Positions 8,900 to 17,887 of a DNA stretch of 51,757 nucleotides are shown here, one piece after another (the first letter of the stretch is position 1; the number at the start of each line of letters is the position of its first letter). Made by a program: the position numbers and the translations under genes. Origin of the DNA: Candidatus Poribacteria bacterium (lineage in GTDB: Bacteria; Poribacteria; WGA-4E; WGA-3G); contig JAPPNJ010000131.1 in NCBI GenBank assembly GCA_028818705.1, positions 1 through 51,757 on the forward strand. The letters are read 5' to 3'. Under the pieces are notes generated by a model that was given only the letters and a program-made list of their open reading frames with translations, had not been told where the DNA came from and made no database searches.

Positions 8900-10021
8900 A
8901 TGAAATTCAAGGGATATCTGCTTGACGACACCGTCAGAAGTATTTACGGATTGGCAGTCGCTGATATAAACGGCGACGGTCAGCTCGACATCATCGCCGG
9001 TTCTACAGGTGAACCCATCGTTGCTTGGTACGAGGCACCCGACTGGAAAAGGCATCTCGTGACCGATCAGGGCAGCGGGCACATTTCCATTGCGCCTTAC
9101 GACCTAACCGGCAACGGCACCCCCGATCTCATCATCGGAAGTGGATTCAATCGTGGCGTGAACGCTGCCGGTGGATACCTCCAGTGGCTTGAGGCACCGT
9201 CGCAAGATGGACAAAACTGGAAAAGCTACCGCATCGCCGATGTCCCCTTTATTCATCGCATCGCACTGGCAAACTTGTCAGGAAACGCCTCAACCGCTGC
9301 ACCTTTCCTCATCGTTGCATCAATCCGCGGTGAAGATGGCAAACCCGGTGAGTGGCACAGTCCCGGCTCTCTCTGGTGCTATGAATTGTCGGATACCCCG
9401 CGAGACGTAGACTCTTGGGAATCCCACCTCCTTGACGATGCTCTACACATTAACCACGGCTTGACTATCGGTGATGTTGATCAGGATGGGCGCGACGATG
9501 TGCTTATTAGCTGCACAGAGGGATTGATTTGGTATGAACCGCCTATGGCACCAATGACAGAAAAATGGGGCAAATGGATCATCAGTGACCGCGAGTGTAG
9601 CGATACATTCGCCGCCGACATTGATGGCGATGGCGTCAACGAAATTTTAGCGATTGAGCCGTGGCACGGCAATAATCTTGTTTGGTATAAAGCCACCGGC
9701 GATCTGCGGACCGATCCGTGGCAACGTTACCTCATCGACGATACACTCAATCGAGGACACTCCCTCGCCGCCGTTGATGTGGATGACGATGGTGTGCTTG
9801 AAGTTATCTGTGGCTACAACGGCGAAGGCACAAGTTTACATCTCTACCGTCCAGGGGATCTGGCACAGAACCGGTGGCGCAAAGAGACGATTGACAATGG
9901 TGGCTTAGGCGTTGGACAGATGCACATCTTAGACATGAACGGAAACGGTAGGTTAGACATCGTCGCCGGCGGTCTCAGCACAGGCAACGTCAAGTGGTAT
10001 GAAAATCAATTCAGACAATAA
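8900..10021 (+). CDS. FG-GAP/VCBS repeat protein
   Basis: A predicted beta-propeller of calcium-loop repeats. Repeated D-x-[DN]-G-D/N-G motifs are visible throughout: DINGDGQLDII, DLTGNGTPDLII, DVDQDGRDDVLI, DIDGDGVNEILA, DVDDDGVLEVIC, DMNGNGRLDIV. There is no signal peptide or membrane helix in the 373-aa product, which is unusual because most such propellers are exported. I chose ATG 8900 because GAGGAG lies just upstream; TTG 8885 overlaps that site. Substrate and role are not evident; homologues in related genomes are generally unnamed. Confidence 0.8.
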   Translation: MKFKGYLLDDTVRSIYGLAVADINGDGQLDIIAGSTGEPIVAWYEAPDWKRHLVTDQGSGHISIAPYDLTGNGTPDLIIGSGFNRGVNAAGGYLQWLEAPSQDGQNWKSYRIADVPFIHRIALANLSGNASTAAPFLIVASIRGEDGKPGEWHSPGSLWCYELSDTPRDVDSWESHLLDDALHINHGLTIGDVDQDGRDDVLISCTEGLIWYEPPMAPMTEKWGKWIISDRECSDTFAADIDGDGVNEILAIEPWHGNNLVWYKATGDLRTDPWQRYLIDDTLNRGHSLAAVDVDDDGVLEVICGYNGEGTSLHLYRPGDLAQNRWRKETIDNGGLGVGQMHILDMNGNGRLDIVAGGLSTGNVKWYENQFRQ

Positions 10022-10040
10022 CAACTTTACCTACTGACAA

Positions 10041-11174
10041 CTATTCCTCAATCGTTTCAACATTCGCGCGAGGCAAAGTCGTCTGTTCACCATTTTCAAG
10101 TTCAATCCGCAACACGCGTACCCGCGCCTCTGTTTCCAGGTTCTGAAGTTCTACCGGCAGCTCCGTAACGCGTCCCAATTGCCCGAAATACGGTTCCCGA
10201 ATGATACGCACCGAGCTGCCGACCTCCAGAATGCCCCCAGCAGCATCGTCTTCCGCGTCCGACACTGATCCTGCATCTTCTGACGCCAACGGAATAACAA
10301 TCTCTGGGCGAACAACCCCGGCACGAATCTGGGTTGCCCCATTGATAGAGGTCTTCATCCATTGCCGCGCTTTCAAGAGTGCGAATGTCTGTTCCGCCAT
10401 CGCGACGCGTCCGAATCCTTCTGTAATAACCAGTGTTATGCCAATCTCCTCGGAACCGGTAATCGCGACACCGAGTTCATAGCCGAGAAGTTCCCGCAGA
10501 TCCGCGTCATCAATTCCGCCAGCGATGATACCTCTCACGCCGTGTTGAATCGCTTTCTGAATCGCATCTGTCGTAACCAACGAACCGCCAACCAGAATAC
10601 TATCCCGGTGTTCTGAAAGAATCTGTTCAGCCGTCAGCTCATCACTTGATGATTTGGCGACAATGACCAAATCTCCTACCGTCTCGCCGCCAACCCCGAA
10701 AATGCCTTGGATATAAGTGCCGTACGTCTCTACGGTGACCCCTTCAGTCGGAACAGTCTCTGTTACCATGCCATCTGTATATGCCTTGACCTCAACTGGG
10801 ATAGGTGGTTCACGAAGGATAACCTGTCCTGTGACATCCGATACCGCTTCAATTGTGCCATCAATCGGTGAACGTGCCTGTGATTTGAAAAGCCCAAAGA
10901 GCCCTTTCGTTGTGGCAATAATCTCATCTTTTGAAACGGGTTCGCCGACGGGTTTGAGCATATATTCAGCGATTTCGTTTGGTGGGACACTGAGTAGATT
11001 CGCGACATTCAGTAGTTGAACTTTGCCCGGCAGATCCGCTTTTGCAACGACATCTTCTGCCTTGACTGTCGCACCGGCTTCAACGAGTACCTCGCCTTCA
11101 AGCGGAAGCCGGCGTTCTTTTTCAATAGTCATCCCCTCGGTAACCTTAAGACCGGGGGTATATGCATGCGCCAT
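10041..11174 (-). CDS. conserved protein, sandwich-barrel plus KOW-like tail
   Basis: I do not recognise a named family. The N-terminal part (about residues 20-150) reads like a barrel-sandwich hybrid: GEVLVEAGATVKAEDVVAKA, then FKSQARSPIDGTIEAVSDVTGQV, similar in style to biotinyl/lipoyl-like or RnfC N-terminal folds. A middle part (about 165-300) is alpha/beta and Gly-rich (GVRGIIAGGIDDADLRELL, GITLVITEGFG). The last 60 residues look KOW/SH3-like (GSSVRIIREPYFGQLGRV). No membrane helix or signal peptide. TGAGGT precedes the ATG by 7 nt and a promoter-like pair lies at 11194-11222. Convergent with the FG-GAP gene. Confidence 0.7.
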   Translation of the reverse strand: MAHAYTPGLKVTEGMTIEKERRLPLEGEVLVEAGATVKAEDVVAKADLPGKVQLLNVANLLSVPPNEIAEYMLKPVGEPVSKDEIIATTKGLFGLFKSQARSPIDGTIEAVSDVTGQVILREPPIPVEVKAYTDGMVTETVPTEGVTVETYGTYIQGIFGVGGETVGDLVIVAKSSSDELTAEQILSEHRDSILVGGSLVTTDAIQKAIQHGVRGIIAGGIDDADLRELLGYELGVAITGSEEIGITLVITEGFGRVAMAEQTFALLKARQWMKTSINGATQIRAGVVRPEIVIPLASEDAGSVSDAEDDAAGGILEVGSSVRIIREPYFGQLGRVTELPVELQNLETEARVRVLRIELENGEQTTLPRANVETIEE

Positions 11175-11602
11175 TAATTAACCTCAATTTCAAGATATAA
11201 TCTATTTCTAAAAATTCTGTAAGTATGCTGTCTTTGTTAACTTAGGATCGTTGAAACTTCGTCAGCGAAATACATTAGCAACCTTTGGTTGTCCTGTAAG
11301 CGCGACCTCTGGGTTACAATTCTTACCCGCTGAATGCCATGCGCACATTCGGTGTTGATTCAACTCGCAACCCATAACCGACAACTGACTGCTGACTGCT
11401 TTTTACCGACGACTGACAACTGATAACTGAATACCTAATATATTATACCATTTTCGTTGTGTTTATGCTAAAATGAAACTATAGGTTCATTCAGTTTTCC
11501 TGTAAAAGCGAGCTCCTGCTCGCAAATTCACCCACAGAATAGAGATAAACCAAAAATTTGATAGTCCTGATGAAATCAGAATTTAGATAAGGTGAAGCAA
11601 CA
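11175..11602. repeat. 428-nt intergenic region with three repeat types
   Basis: No gene is seen. It holds a YTCC-type palindrome remnant at 11295-11318, a hairpin of the GAATGC/GCATTC type near 11331-11350 followed by GTGTTGATT, eight consecutive heptamers at 11379-11434 (CGACAAC, TGACTGC, TGACTGC, TTTTTAC, CGACGAC, TGACAAC, TGATAAC, TGAATAC), and a YTCC-loop palindrome GCGAGC/GCTCGC near 11507-11523. Both flanking genes point away from it, so it must also carry divergent promoters; the rightward one was not resolved. Confidence 0.6.
11194..11222 (-). promoter_or_regulatory. candidate promoter of the 10041-11174 gene
   Basis: On the minus strand TTACAG (11217-11222) and TATATC (11194-11199) are 17 nt apart and 20-48 nt upstream of the start codon. 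Matches to consensus are moderate. Confidence 0.4.
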
Positions 11603-12451
11603 ATGTCGAACCAAGGCGTAACCTACAAAACCGACAAAGTCATGCCGACATGGGAACAACTCGCTGAAATGGGACGCAATCTCCAATTTTATCCAAGCGT
11701 CACCGAGCATCCAAAGGTGCTAACCCAGAAACAGTTGGCAGATTTCAACCGCGTCGGTTATATCAAAGGTATCCCAATTTTCGATGAAACCGAGATCGGT
11801 GAGCACCGCCGGTACTTTGATACCCTATTGGCAAATGTCCTTTCAGCAGGCGGTAGTAGTTATTCCATTATCTCCGCACACATGAAATATGGAAAGGTCT
11901 ATGACCTGCTCACACATCCAAAGATCGTCGCCTGTGTAAAGGACCTGATCGGCGAAAATGTTATCGGTTGGGGTGCACACTACTTCTGCAAAATGCCACA
12001 CGACTCACAAACCGTTGGCTGGCATCAAGATGCGGGTTACTGGCCTCTTACACCTTCCAAGACCGTTACCGTTTGGCTTGCAATTGACGATGCTACCGTC
12101 GAAAACGGTGCGATGCGGTTTATTACAGGTTCGCATCACCTCGGGCACTTAACAGCCCGACACAGCGCACCTGACGATAACAGCGTGTTGGGTCAGATTG
12201 TTGAAGATGCTGAGCAGCACGGCGAACCCGTGGATGTTGAACTCAAAGCAGGCGAGATCTCTATCCATACTGACCTGCTTTTACACGGATCGAACGCCAA
12301 TCCCTCATCGAAGCGGCGATGCGGTCTCACTTTTCGCTACTGCACCACTGATGTCCAAGCGTCCTATCGTTGGGATAGAGAAGGGGTCGTCGTGAGCGGA
12401 GAAGATAGGAACAGACACTGGGGCAACCCCCCGCGTCCGTCTGTTGATTAG
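11603..12451 (+). CDS. phytanoyl-CoA dioxygenase (PhyH) family protein
   Basis: Fe(II)/2-oxoglutarate-dependent oxygenase, probably hydroxylating a small organic substrate. The iron ligands are visible: His and Asp in WHQDAGYW, and the distal His in HTDLLLHGSNAN, with a following Arg in RRCGLTFRY that would bind 2-oxoglutarate. 282 aa is complete for the family. GGTGAAG lies 8 nt upstream of the ATG. It stands alone on the plus strand; substrate cannot be deduced. Two further members lie at 17888-19912. Confidence 0.88.
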   Translation: MSNQGVTYKTDKVMPTWEQLAEMGRNLQFYPSVTEHPKVLTQKQLADFNRVGYIKGIPIFDETEIGEHRRYFDTLLANVLSAGGSSYSIISAHMKYGKVYDLLTHPKIVACVKDLIGENVIGWGAHYFCKMPHDSQTVGWHQDAGYWPLTPSKTVTVWLAIDDATVENGAMRFITGSHHLGHLTARHSAPDDNSVLGQIVEDAEQHGEPVDVELKAGEISIHTDLLLHGSNANPSSKRRCGLTFRYCTTDVQASYRWDREGVVVSGEDRNRHWGNPPRPSVD

Positions 12452-12481
12452 TCAATAGATGCCAAGATACCACAATCGGTC

Positions 12482-12506
12482 GGTAGACGAGGTTTCTAAC
12501 CTCGCC
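12482..12506. repeat. dispersed palindrome, YTCC-loop-like
   Basis: GGTAG followed by ACGAGGTT and AACCTCG arms around TCT, between convergent genes. A member of the family with heads at 8763, 32306 and 48626. Confidence 0.45.
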
Positions 12507-12523
12507 GGTCCTTCCACATCTCA

Positions 12524-13246
12524 TCAAGTAATGATCTCTAAAAGTTCGGATAGGACATTGATTTGGAGGTCTGGGTAAGTTGTAAATCCATCTGGTAACG
12601 AATCGTTATCCTTATTAAACCAGATTATCGGCATAGGGACCTTCTTAGCACAAAGGATATCGAAGGGGTGGTCCCCTACATATACCGCTTCTTTGGCTTT
12701 AACTTTTCCTCGCTGTAAAGCCAGATGGAATATTTTCGGATCTGGCTTTGAGATGCCAACTTCTTCAGAGGCGATTATAAAATCAAAATAGTCGGCAATT
12801 TCCACCTTTCTACACAAATCGGGTAATGTCTTAGGAAAGTTGGAAACGATACCAAGAGATAAATCTGTCCCTTGGAGTCCATCTAAGACCTGATATGTCT
12901 CTGGAGTCGCCCTCCAGTTTTGTGTCGGTCCCCTAACATCCTGAAGTTTTTTTACCAAATCATCAATATTTTCTTTCCGACCTTTTAAAGCTTCTTCAAG
13001 AACAATGGACTCCCATTTCATGTCAAACGTCTCGTCGGACATTCTCGGCGCACCTCTCTGTTCTTCCATTATCGTTTGGGCAACCCATAACTCACCCGCT
13101 TTACAACCTCGTTTCAGGTCTTCCAATGCAACATCTATAGCAAGTTGCTGACACCTATCAAAAAGAACTTCCTCTGAGGACGGTGTCAGGAATAATAACG
13201 TCTGTCCAACGTCAAAAATAACAAGTTTGATTCGAGTTACGTCCAT
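12524..13246 (-). CDS. HAD-superfamily hydrolase
   Basis: Predicted phosphatase-like hydrolase. Motif I is VIFDVGQTLLFL with nucleophile Asp 12; the second Asp usual in phosphatases is replaced by Gly, as in the HDHD3/REG-2-like branch, so activity may be atypical. Motif II is LGIVSNFPK, motif III GISKPDPKIF and motif IV YVGDHPFDILCAK. A cap of about 90 residues sits between motifs I and II (C1 type). ATG 13246 (MDVTRIK) is preferred over 13276 because AGGA lies 7 nt before it. It is the last gene of a minus-strand run headed by an ECF sigma factor. Confidence 0.82.
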   Translation of the reverse strand: MDVTRIKLVIFDVGQTLLFLTPSSEEVLFDRCQQLAIDVALEDLKRGCKAGELWVAQTIMEEQRGAPRMSDETFDMKWESIVLEEALKGRKENIDDLVKKLQDVRGPTQNWRATPETYQVLDGLQGTDLSLGIVSNFPKTLPDLCRKVEIADYFDFIIASEEVGISKPDPKIFHLALQRGKVKAKEAVYVGDHPFDILCAKKVPMPIIWFNKDNDSLPDGFTTYPDLQINVLSELLEIIT

Positions 13247-13286
13247 ACTTGATCCTGCTGTACTAACAACTGACAACTTTCCACTT

Positions 13287-14756
13287 TTATTTTACATCGC
13301 TTCTCATAAACGCTAAGGAAGCCGCCATAAACAGGAGTAGCGCAAGCGAGACCAATAGCATCAGGTCCAACGCAGCCCCTTTAAAAGTGATACCCAAGGT
13401 CAGTTTTTCTGAAAACTTGGGAATGCTATTAAAAGGCACAGGTTTTTGGGACAATCCTTCCTTTACAAGGTAAACGTGATAACTTTCGTTATCTCCTCGA
13501 TCCTCCGATTGGATGAAGTCAATAAACTGTTGTCTGTAGCGTCGCGCCTGTTGGATAAATCTTTTGTGTCTGGCGAATCCTGTGCCAGCCAGAGATTCTA
13601 CAGCGTATTTGTAGATAGATGCTGGAGATATCCGCGTTATTTGTTGCGTAAAGTCAACTTGAGCAAACTGTTTATTGAGATGTTCATCATTGGTGCTCCT
13701 CTTTGCATCAGCGTGTTCATTTAAATAGTCCGCCCACATTCTTAACACCTCAATTTTAGGAGGCGTATCGGAAGGCGAACCTGTTCGGTAAAGTTTGTTC
13801 CCTTCTTTGTGTCGAGTGTCAATTTCCGCTTCTTTTGCTTTTTCTATCCGTGATATTTCGCTTCTGGAGGGTACCTGCTTGAAGCCGCTTGCCAAAACTC
13901 CCATCGTGTTTGGGATAAGCACCACAAACACTATCCAAATCAACAGCAATATCAGCAAGCTGCTTGACGAATCAGAAAATTGGCTTGAAATAAACAATCC
14001 AAGCCATAAGAATATTGAGATGTAGACAGCAGAAGTAACAAAGATTATCCCCACCCGCGCCCATTCGCCGCCGCTCAACGACACCAATCTTGACGCATTA
14101 ACAATCATTAAGTTCAGCAGTATCCCAATAAACAACGGAATCAAGATCGTGAGAAACGCACCAATAAATTTTCCCAGAAGCACGGTGGCACGGGACACAG
14201 AGTTAGCCATAAGTAGACTTAAAGTTCCTGTTTCACGTTCACCAGAGATTGCATCGTAAGTGAATAGAATCGCCATAAAACTCATAACCAACCCGATAAT
14301 GAACACCCAATCTAATTCTGTAAAATTCGGCAATGAATCGTTTTTGCGGGATGTATCTTGTGGGTACTGAGGCCACCAGTTTGCTGACCAAGAATAACTG
14401 AAACTAAAATCGGGCGTTGTCATACCGATACCATAGCCGCCACTGGGGGCTCCTTCGACTCGCTTTGGTAAGTTTGCATCTTCACCCGTAGCGATGAAGG
14501 TTAATGGGCTCACGGATTTGTACAAATTTCCTGGACCTTTTACAGCAAGTTCACCTAAATTACTGCTTTTCTTCTCCAGTGATTCAACGGCTTTGTGCGT
14601 GTCTTCGGAATACTCTGCTATCCTTCGCGGATATTGATTGCTCACAAATATCACGGCATTCATTACCATCAGCACCATTACCAGAATCAGCGTGAGCGCA
14701 AATCGAAAACGCGTCAAATTATCAAGGATTTCTCGTTTTACGATGTGCCAGATCAT
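13287..14756 (-). CDS. ABC-2 type transporter permease (second copy)
   Basis: Integral membrane permease of the ABC-2/NosY style. An N-terminal helix (FALTLILVMVLMVMNAVIF) is followed by a large extracytoplasmic loop, then a helix pair and the motif GERETGTLSLLMANSVSR-ATVLLGKF, which matches the next gene's REKEAGTLRLALSGAVSR-PTLLLGKY. A second large soluble loop and a final helix follow. The two genes are clear paralogues (489 and 495 aa). I chose ATG 14756 (MIWHIVKREI) by alignment with the paralogue. No ATPase gene is nearby, so the energising subunit must be encoded elsewhere. Confidence 0.82.
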   Translation of the reverse strand: MIWHIVKREILDNLTRFRFALTLILVMVLMVMNAVIFVSNQYPRRIAEYSEDTHKAVESLEKKSSNLGELAVKGPGNLYKSVSPLTFIATGEDANLPKRVEGAPSGGYGIGMTTPDFSFSYSWSANWWPQYPQDTSRKNDSLPNFTELDWVFIIGLVMSFMAILFTYDAISGERETGTLSLLMANSVSRATVLLGKFIGAFLTILIPLFIGILLNLMIVNASRLVSLSGGEWARVGIIFVTSAVYISIFLWLGLFISSQFSDSSSSLLILLLIWIVFVVLIPNTMGVLASGFKQVPSRSEISRIEKAKEAEIDTRHKEGNKLYRTGSPSDTPPKIEVLRMWADYLNEHADAKRSTNDEHLNKQFAQVDFTQQITRISPASIYKYAVESLAGTGFARHKRFIQQARRYRQQFIDFIQSEDRGDNESYHVYLVKEGLSQKPVPFNSIPKFSEKLTLGITFKGAALDLMLLVSLALLLFMAASLAFMRSDVK

Positions 14757-14791
14757 TTTTTTTAACGTCCTCTCACAATTCAATACCACCA

Positions 14792-16279
14792 CTATACAAC
14801 ATCGTAGCGCAGAAATGAGAAGAATGCTCCCATGAAAAACAGAATATTTAATACCGCGAGGATCATAATATCTAACGTTGCAAGTTGCAGACTGCTGCCG
14901 ATACCTGCGCTCTGTTCCTTAAATCTTGGAATTTTGCTCAAGTCAAAAGGCTCTTCGAATTCGGTCGTGAACCATCTGCGTGAAGAAAATATTTCTTCAT
15001 CCCTTAGATATTCGAGCCATTCACGACGATATTGTCGCGTCTGTTCCATAAATCGCCAGAAACTTCCGAGGTCTGTTTCTGCCAGAATTGCTGCGGCATT
15101 GTAATAAATCGCTGCCGGAGATATACGAGATATGTTCAGTGCCAATAGAGACTGTCGGTTCGGATTTCTGTCGAGATATGCTTTGCGTATTTGCCATATC
15201 ATATCTGCATATTGTGCCCGGAGATTTTCCTTGAATCCGTAACATTCTTGAGCAAAGGATACACCATCTTCGTTCCGAAAACCGCTCGCGGAAACTGTCT
15301 CACCACTGTCGTAGTCGCCGGAACCTGAGTTGACACCAACCCCACCAAAACTGGCGCGATCCAGCGGTCCCTCAACCTCTCGTTTCTCTAAATAGTCTTT
15401 GACTTCGGCTTCATATTGCTTCCACTGGTCCCGTGCCTGCTTTTTATACGGTTCCTCTGATTGTATTGGACTCGCGTGTTCCACCAATAAAACTGTTAGG
15501 TTCGGAACGATAAGCACAAAGAGCACCCAGACACACATTGAAAACATCAAAGTGATAGAAGATCGATCTGTCCGAGTAGACAGAAAAAGTCCGATAAGGA
15601 AAAAGAGAGAGATGTAAAGCGTGGATAACAGGAAGATTAACAATATTCGTCCCCAATCTGAACTGCTAAAAGAAACGTAGGGAGAAAATTGTATCACCAA
15701 TAAGCCTGCAACAAAACTCGCGATAAGTGGGAAAGATATAGACACCATCCCAGCGATATATTTTCCCAAAAGCAGCGTCGGTCTCGAAACTGCGCCTGAG
15801 AGTGCTAATCTCAAGGTTCCTGCTTCCTTCTCTCGCGATATCGCGTCGTAAGCAAAAAGCAGTGCCAACAGACTCATTACTACTTGGCAGATGACCGTGA
15901 AGTCAATAGAGGAAAAAATGTTCAGATACGGGTTGTCAGAACCGTGTTGTTCGGCAACGGCAGGGACATATCCATGTGCGACCGTTACAGTATTGCCCTT
16001 TCTTTTATCCACGCCTTCGTTGAAAATGCTAAGTAGCTTTGGGCTTCTATCACACTTCAAAATGTGAGTAAGCCCGAATTCAGAGTATCTTGTTACCTGA
16101 CTTATCTTATCTTCATTTTCTCGGATAGCAGTACGGTAGCTTTGCAGCCTATCCTCATAACCTCTGGTCAAAACGAAGAGATTTGTCACAATCAAGGAGA
16201 AATAGATGAGTAATCCCATTAAAAATCGAAAACTCAAAATATTTGCTGTAATTTCTCTTCTAACAATCGTCCAAAACAT
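14792..16279 (-). CDS. ABC-2 type transporter permease (first copy)
   Basis: Paralogue of the gene behind it, with the same order: N-terminal helix (FRFLMGLLIYFSLIVTNLFV), extracytoplasmic loop, helices around VICQVVMSLLALLFAYDAI, the REKEAGTLRLALSGAVSR motif, helices, a second large loop with a Gly/Ser-rich stretch (GGVGVNSGSGDYDSG), and a last helix (LATLDIMILAVLNILFFMGAF). Only 35 nt separate it from the second permease, so the two probably form a heterodimer. It begins 72 nt after the ECF sigma gene and is probably in its operon. Cargo unknown. Confidence 0.82.
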   Translation of the reverse strand: MFWTIVRREITANILSFRFLMGLLIYFSLIVTNLFVLTRGYEDRLQSYRTAIRENEDKISQVTRYSEFGLTHILKCDRSPKLLSIFNEGVDKRKGNTVTVAHGYVPAVAEQHGSDNPYLNIFSSIDFTVICQVVMSLLALLFAYDAISREKEAGTLRLALSGAVSRPTLLLGKYIAGMVSISFPLIASFVAGLLVIQFSPYVSFSSSDWGRILLIFLLSTLYISLFFLIGLFLSTRTDRSSITLMFSMCVWVLFVLIVPNLTVLLVEHASPIQSEEPYKKQARDQWKQYEAEVKDYLEKREVEGPLDRASFGGVGVNSGSGDYDSGETVSASGFRNEDGVSFAQECYGFKENLRAQYADMIWQIRKAYLDRNPNRQSLLALNISRISPAAIYYNAAAILAETDLGSFWRFMEQTRQYRREWLEYLRDEEIFSSRRWFTTEFEEPFDLSKIPRFKEQSAGIGSSLQLATLDIMILAVLNILFFMGAFFSFLRYDVV

Positions 16280-16351
16280 TATATTCTCTCGGATTACGGC
16301 AAGAGGTGTCTAATTTTATTTTTTGGTTCTTCCGATGGGTGTGATGTGAAT

Positions 16352-17614
16352 TCAAAAATTTTCAGTGACACGCCACTTCTCAGTGACCGGTTCGCTGAGG
16401 TAGGAACTGATCGATTGATATGTGTACGTAGAGCCGATCTGCAAAGGGAGATATTCTTCTGTCTTACCCGGAGTTTTGTATTCCATTAATTCTACTTCCG
16501 TTGTATTACCGTTGGAATGATCGTAGCGCATTTTCACAAGTCCGACCCCATTGGCGAACCACAAATAGCGTACACCTTTAACATGAGGACTCATCTCTCT
16601 GTCCGTTGGTCCATAGCGTTTACCATTCGTAACGATAATCAGGTTATTCTGTGAGCGTGGATTGGTGTCGATCAGGATGCTCTTATGCCTGAGACACGCT
16701 GGGAAAATTCCAGCGGAAACTTCGATCTGTTCATATCCCTCCAAAGTTGTTTTTGTCTCTGAATTCCAGAACCCTTCTTGACGCCAACTATCCCCTACAT
16801 TTGTGGGAAATCTGAGCAGGAGGGGCGTAGTGGACATTCCCAGCAAGGCTATTGACATGTGCTCAAGTGGACCATCTCCTTCCCAACCGAAACTGAAACT
16901 CCTAAATCGCAAAAGTGCATCCTTCTTTATCAAAGAGGTGCTTCCCTGTCCTGATTTTTTGCCGTTCTCAGTCGTGGCATCAAAGCTTATTTTTATGTTA
17001 CGTTCGTTGGCTGCCTCACTGAGCGTAGCGAAAGTTTGGAAGTCGTCAAGCGTAGATTGCCCCGAAGGTTCGTGATCCTTTAATCGCTGCCGTGCCCGGT
17101 TGAGTCGACTTTTTATCGTATTAGTAGTTACGCCTAAAAAAGTGGCTATCTCTTCACAGGACATTCCATCGAAATAGTGGAGGGTGACGACAATGCGTTC
17201 GCTTTCCCGTAATTTCGCAAGCCATTTTTTGACAATTTCGCGTAGTTCTTGTGCTGCTTCTTTAGCTTGTTCTTGCACCAGATACCCAGAATATGGGTCG
17301 TTGTATTCCATGGCAATATTCATGTTCTTGGAAAGTTCGGAATTCAGATGTCTCTCGCGAAACCATACCAGGCAGCATCGCCTGGCAATAGCGTTGACCC
17401 ACCCAGAGAAGCGATGCGAATCTTTCAGCGTCCCAAGTTTCCGATGTGCTTTCAGGAAGGTCTCCTGCGTAATATCTTGAGCGATGTGGAAGTCACCAAT
17501 GGTCTGCCAGGCAAGCGCGTGTACCTGTTTTTGATATTTCTCCACTAACATCGCGAAGGCTGTTTCGTCATCTGCGAGGGCGCGATCAACTAATACAACA
17601 TCATCGTTTCTCAT
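16352..17614 (-). CDS. ECF sigma factor fused to a beta-rich C-terminal domain
   Basis: Residues 1-190 are a complete ECF sigma factor: region 2 (FHIAQDITQETFLKAHRKL, then SGWVNAIARRCCL) and region 4 (LTLHYFDGMS-like helix, EEIATFLGVTTNTIKSRL). Residues 200-420 form an added domain rich in beta strands and aromatics (FPTNVGDSWRQEGFW, VSAGIFPACLRHKS, VRYLWFANGVGLVKMRY, QIGSTYTYQS) that resembles domains normally found in secreted proteins, yet there is no membrane helix between. GGAGGT precedes the ATG. A promoter element shared with the other ECF gene lies at 17679-17707, suggesting autoregulation. No anti-sigma gene is adjacent; the fused domain may do that job (inference). Confidence 0.85.
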   Translation of the reverse strand: MRNDDVVLVDRALADDETAFAMLVEKYQKQVHALAWQTIGDFHIAQDITQETFLKAHRKLGTLKDSHRFSGWVNAIARRCCLVWFRERHLNSELSKNMNIAMEYNDPYSGYLVQEQAKEAAQELREIVKKWLAKLRESERIVVTLHYFDGMSCEEIATFLGVTTNTIKSRLNRARQRLKDHEPSGQSTLDDFQTFATLSEAANERNIKISFDATTENGKKSGQGSTSLIKKDALLRFRSFSFGWEGDGPLEHMSIALLGMSTTPLLLRFPTNVGDSWRQEGFWNSETKTTLEGYEQIEVSAGIFPACLRHKSILIDTNPRSQNNLIIVTNGKRYGPTDREMSPHVKGVRYLWFANGVGLVKMRYDHSNGNTTEVELMEYKTPGKTEEYLPLQIGSTYTYQSISSYLSEPVTEKWRVTENF

Positions 17615-17678
17615 CAGTACCTCCGAGTCCGAACGAATTTAAGTCTCAACCCGTAGTGTTCATCTGATTTTTGATTTA

Positions 17679-17707
17679 GTGACGCGAGTTGCGGAGAAAA
17701 GGTTGCA
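17679..17707 (-). promoter_or_regulatory. ECF-type promoter element of the sigma gene
   Basis: Minus strand: TGCAACCTTTT at the -35 side and TCGCGTCAC at the -10 side, with GCAACC and CGTC 16 nt apart, the layout of classical ECF promoters (AAC at -35, CGTC at -10). The element aligns in register with 45415-45443 in front of the other ECF gene. It lies 65 nt before the start codon. Confidence 0.6.
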
Positions 17708-17887
17708 TAATTCTACAAATAGACAGATAACTACCTTCTAAGGAAAGCAGCTTCAACGGTTTAAGAAAGAAAAGAAAATCGTTAGGAGTGAAATAGGAAG
17801 AAACTGTCCTTGAGAAAACCCGTATACCGCACTATGGATTAACCCAAAAAGTCGGAAATAATCACAATGAAGAAAGGGATAAGCACG

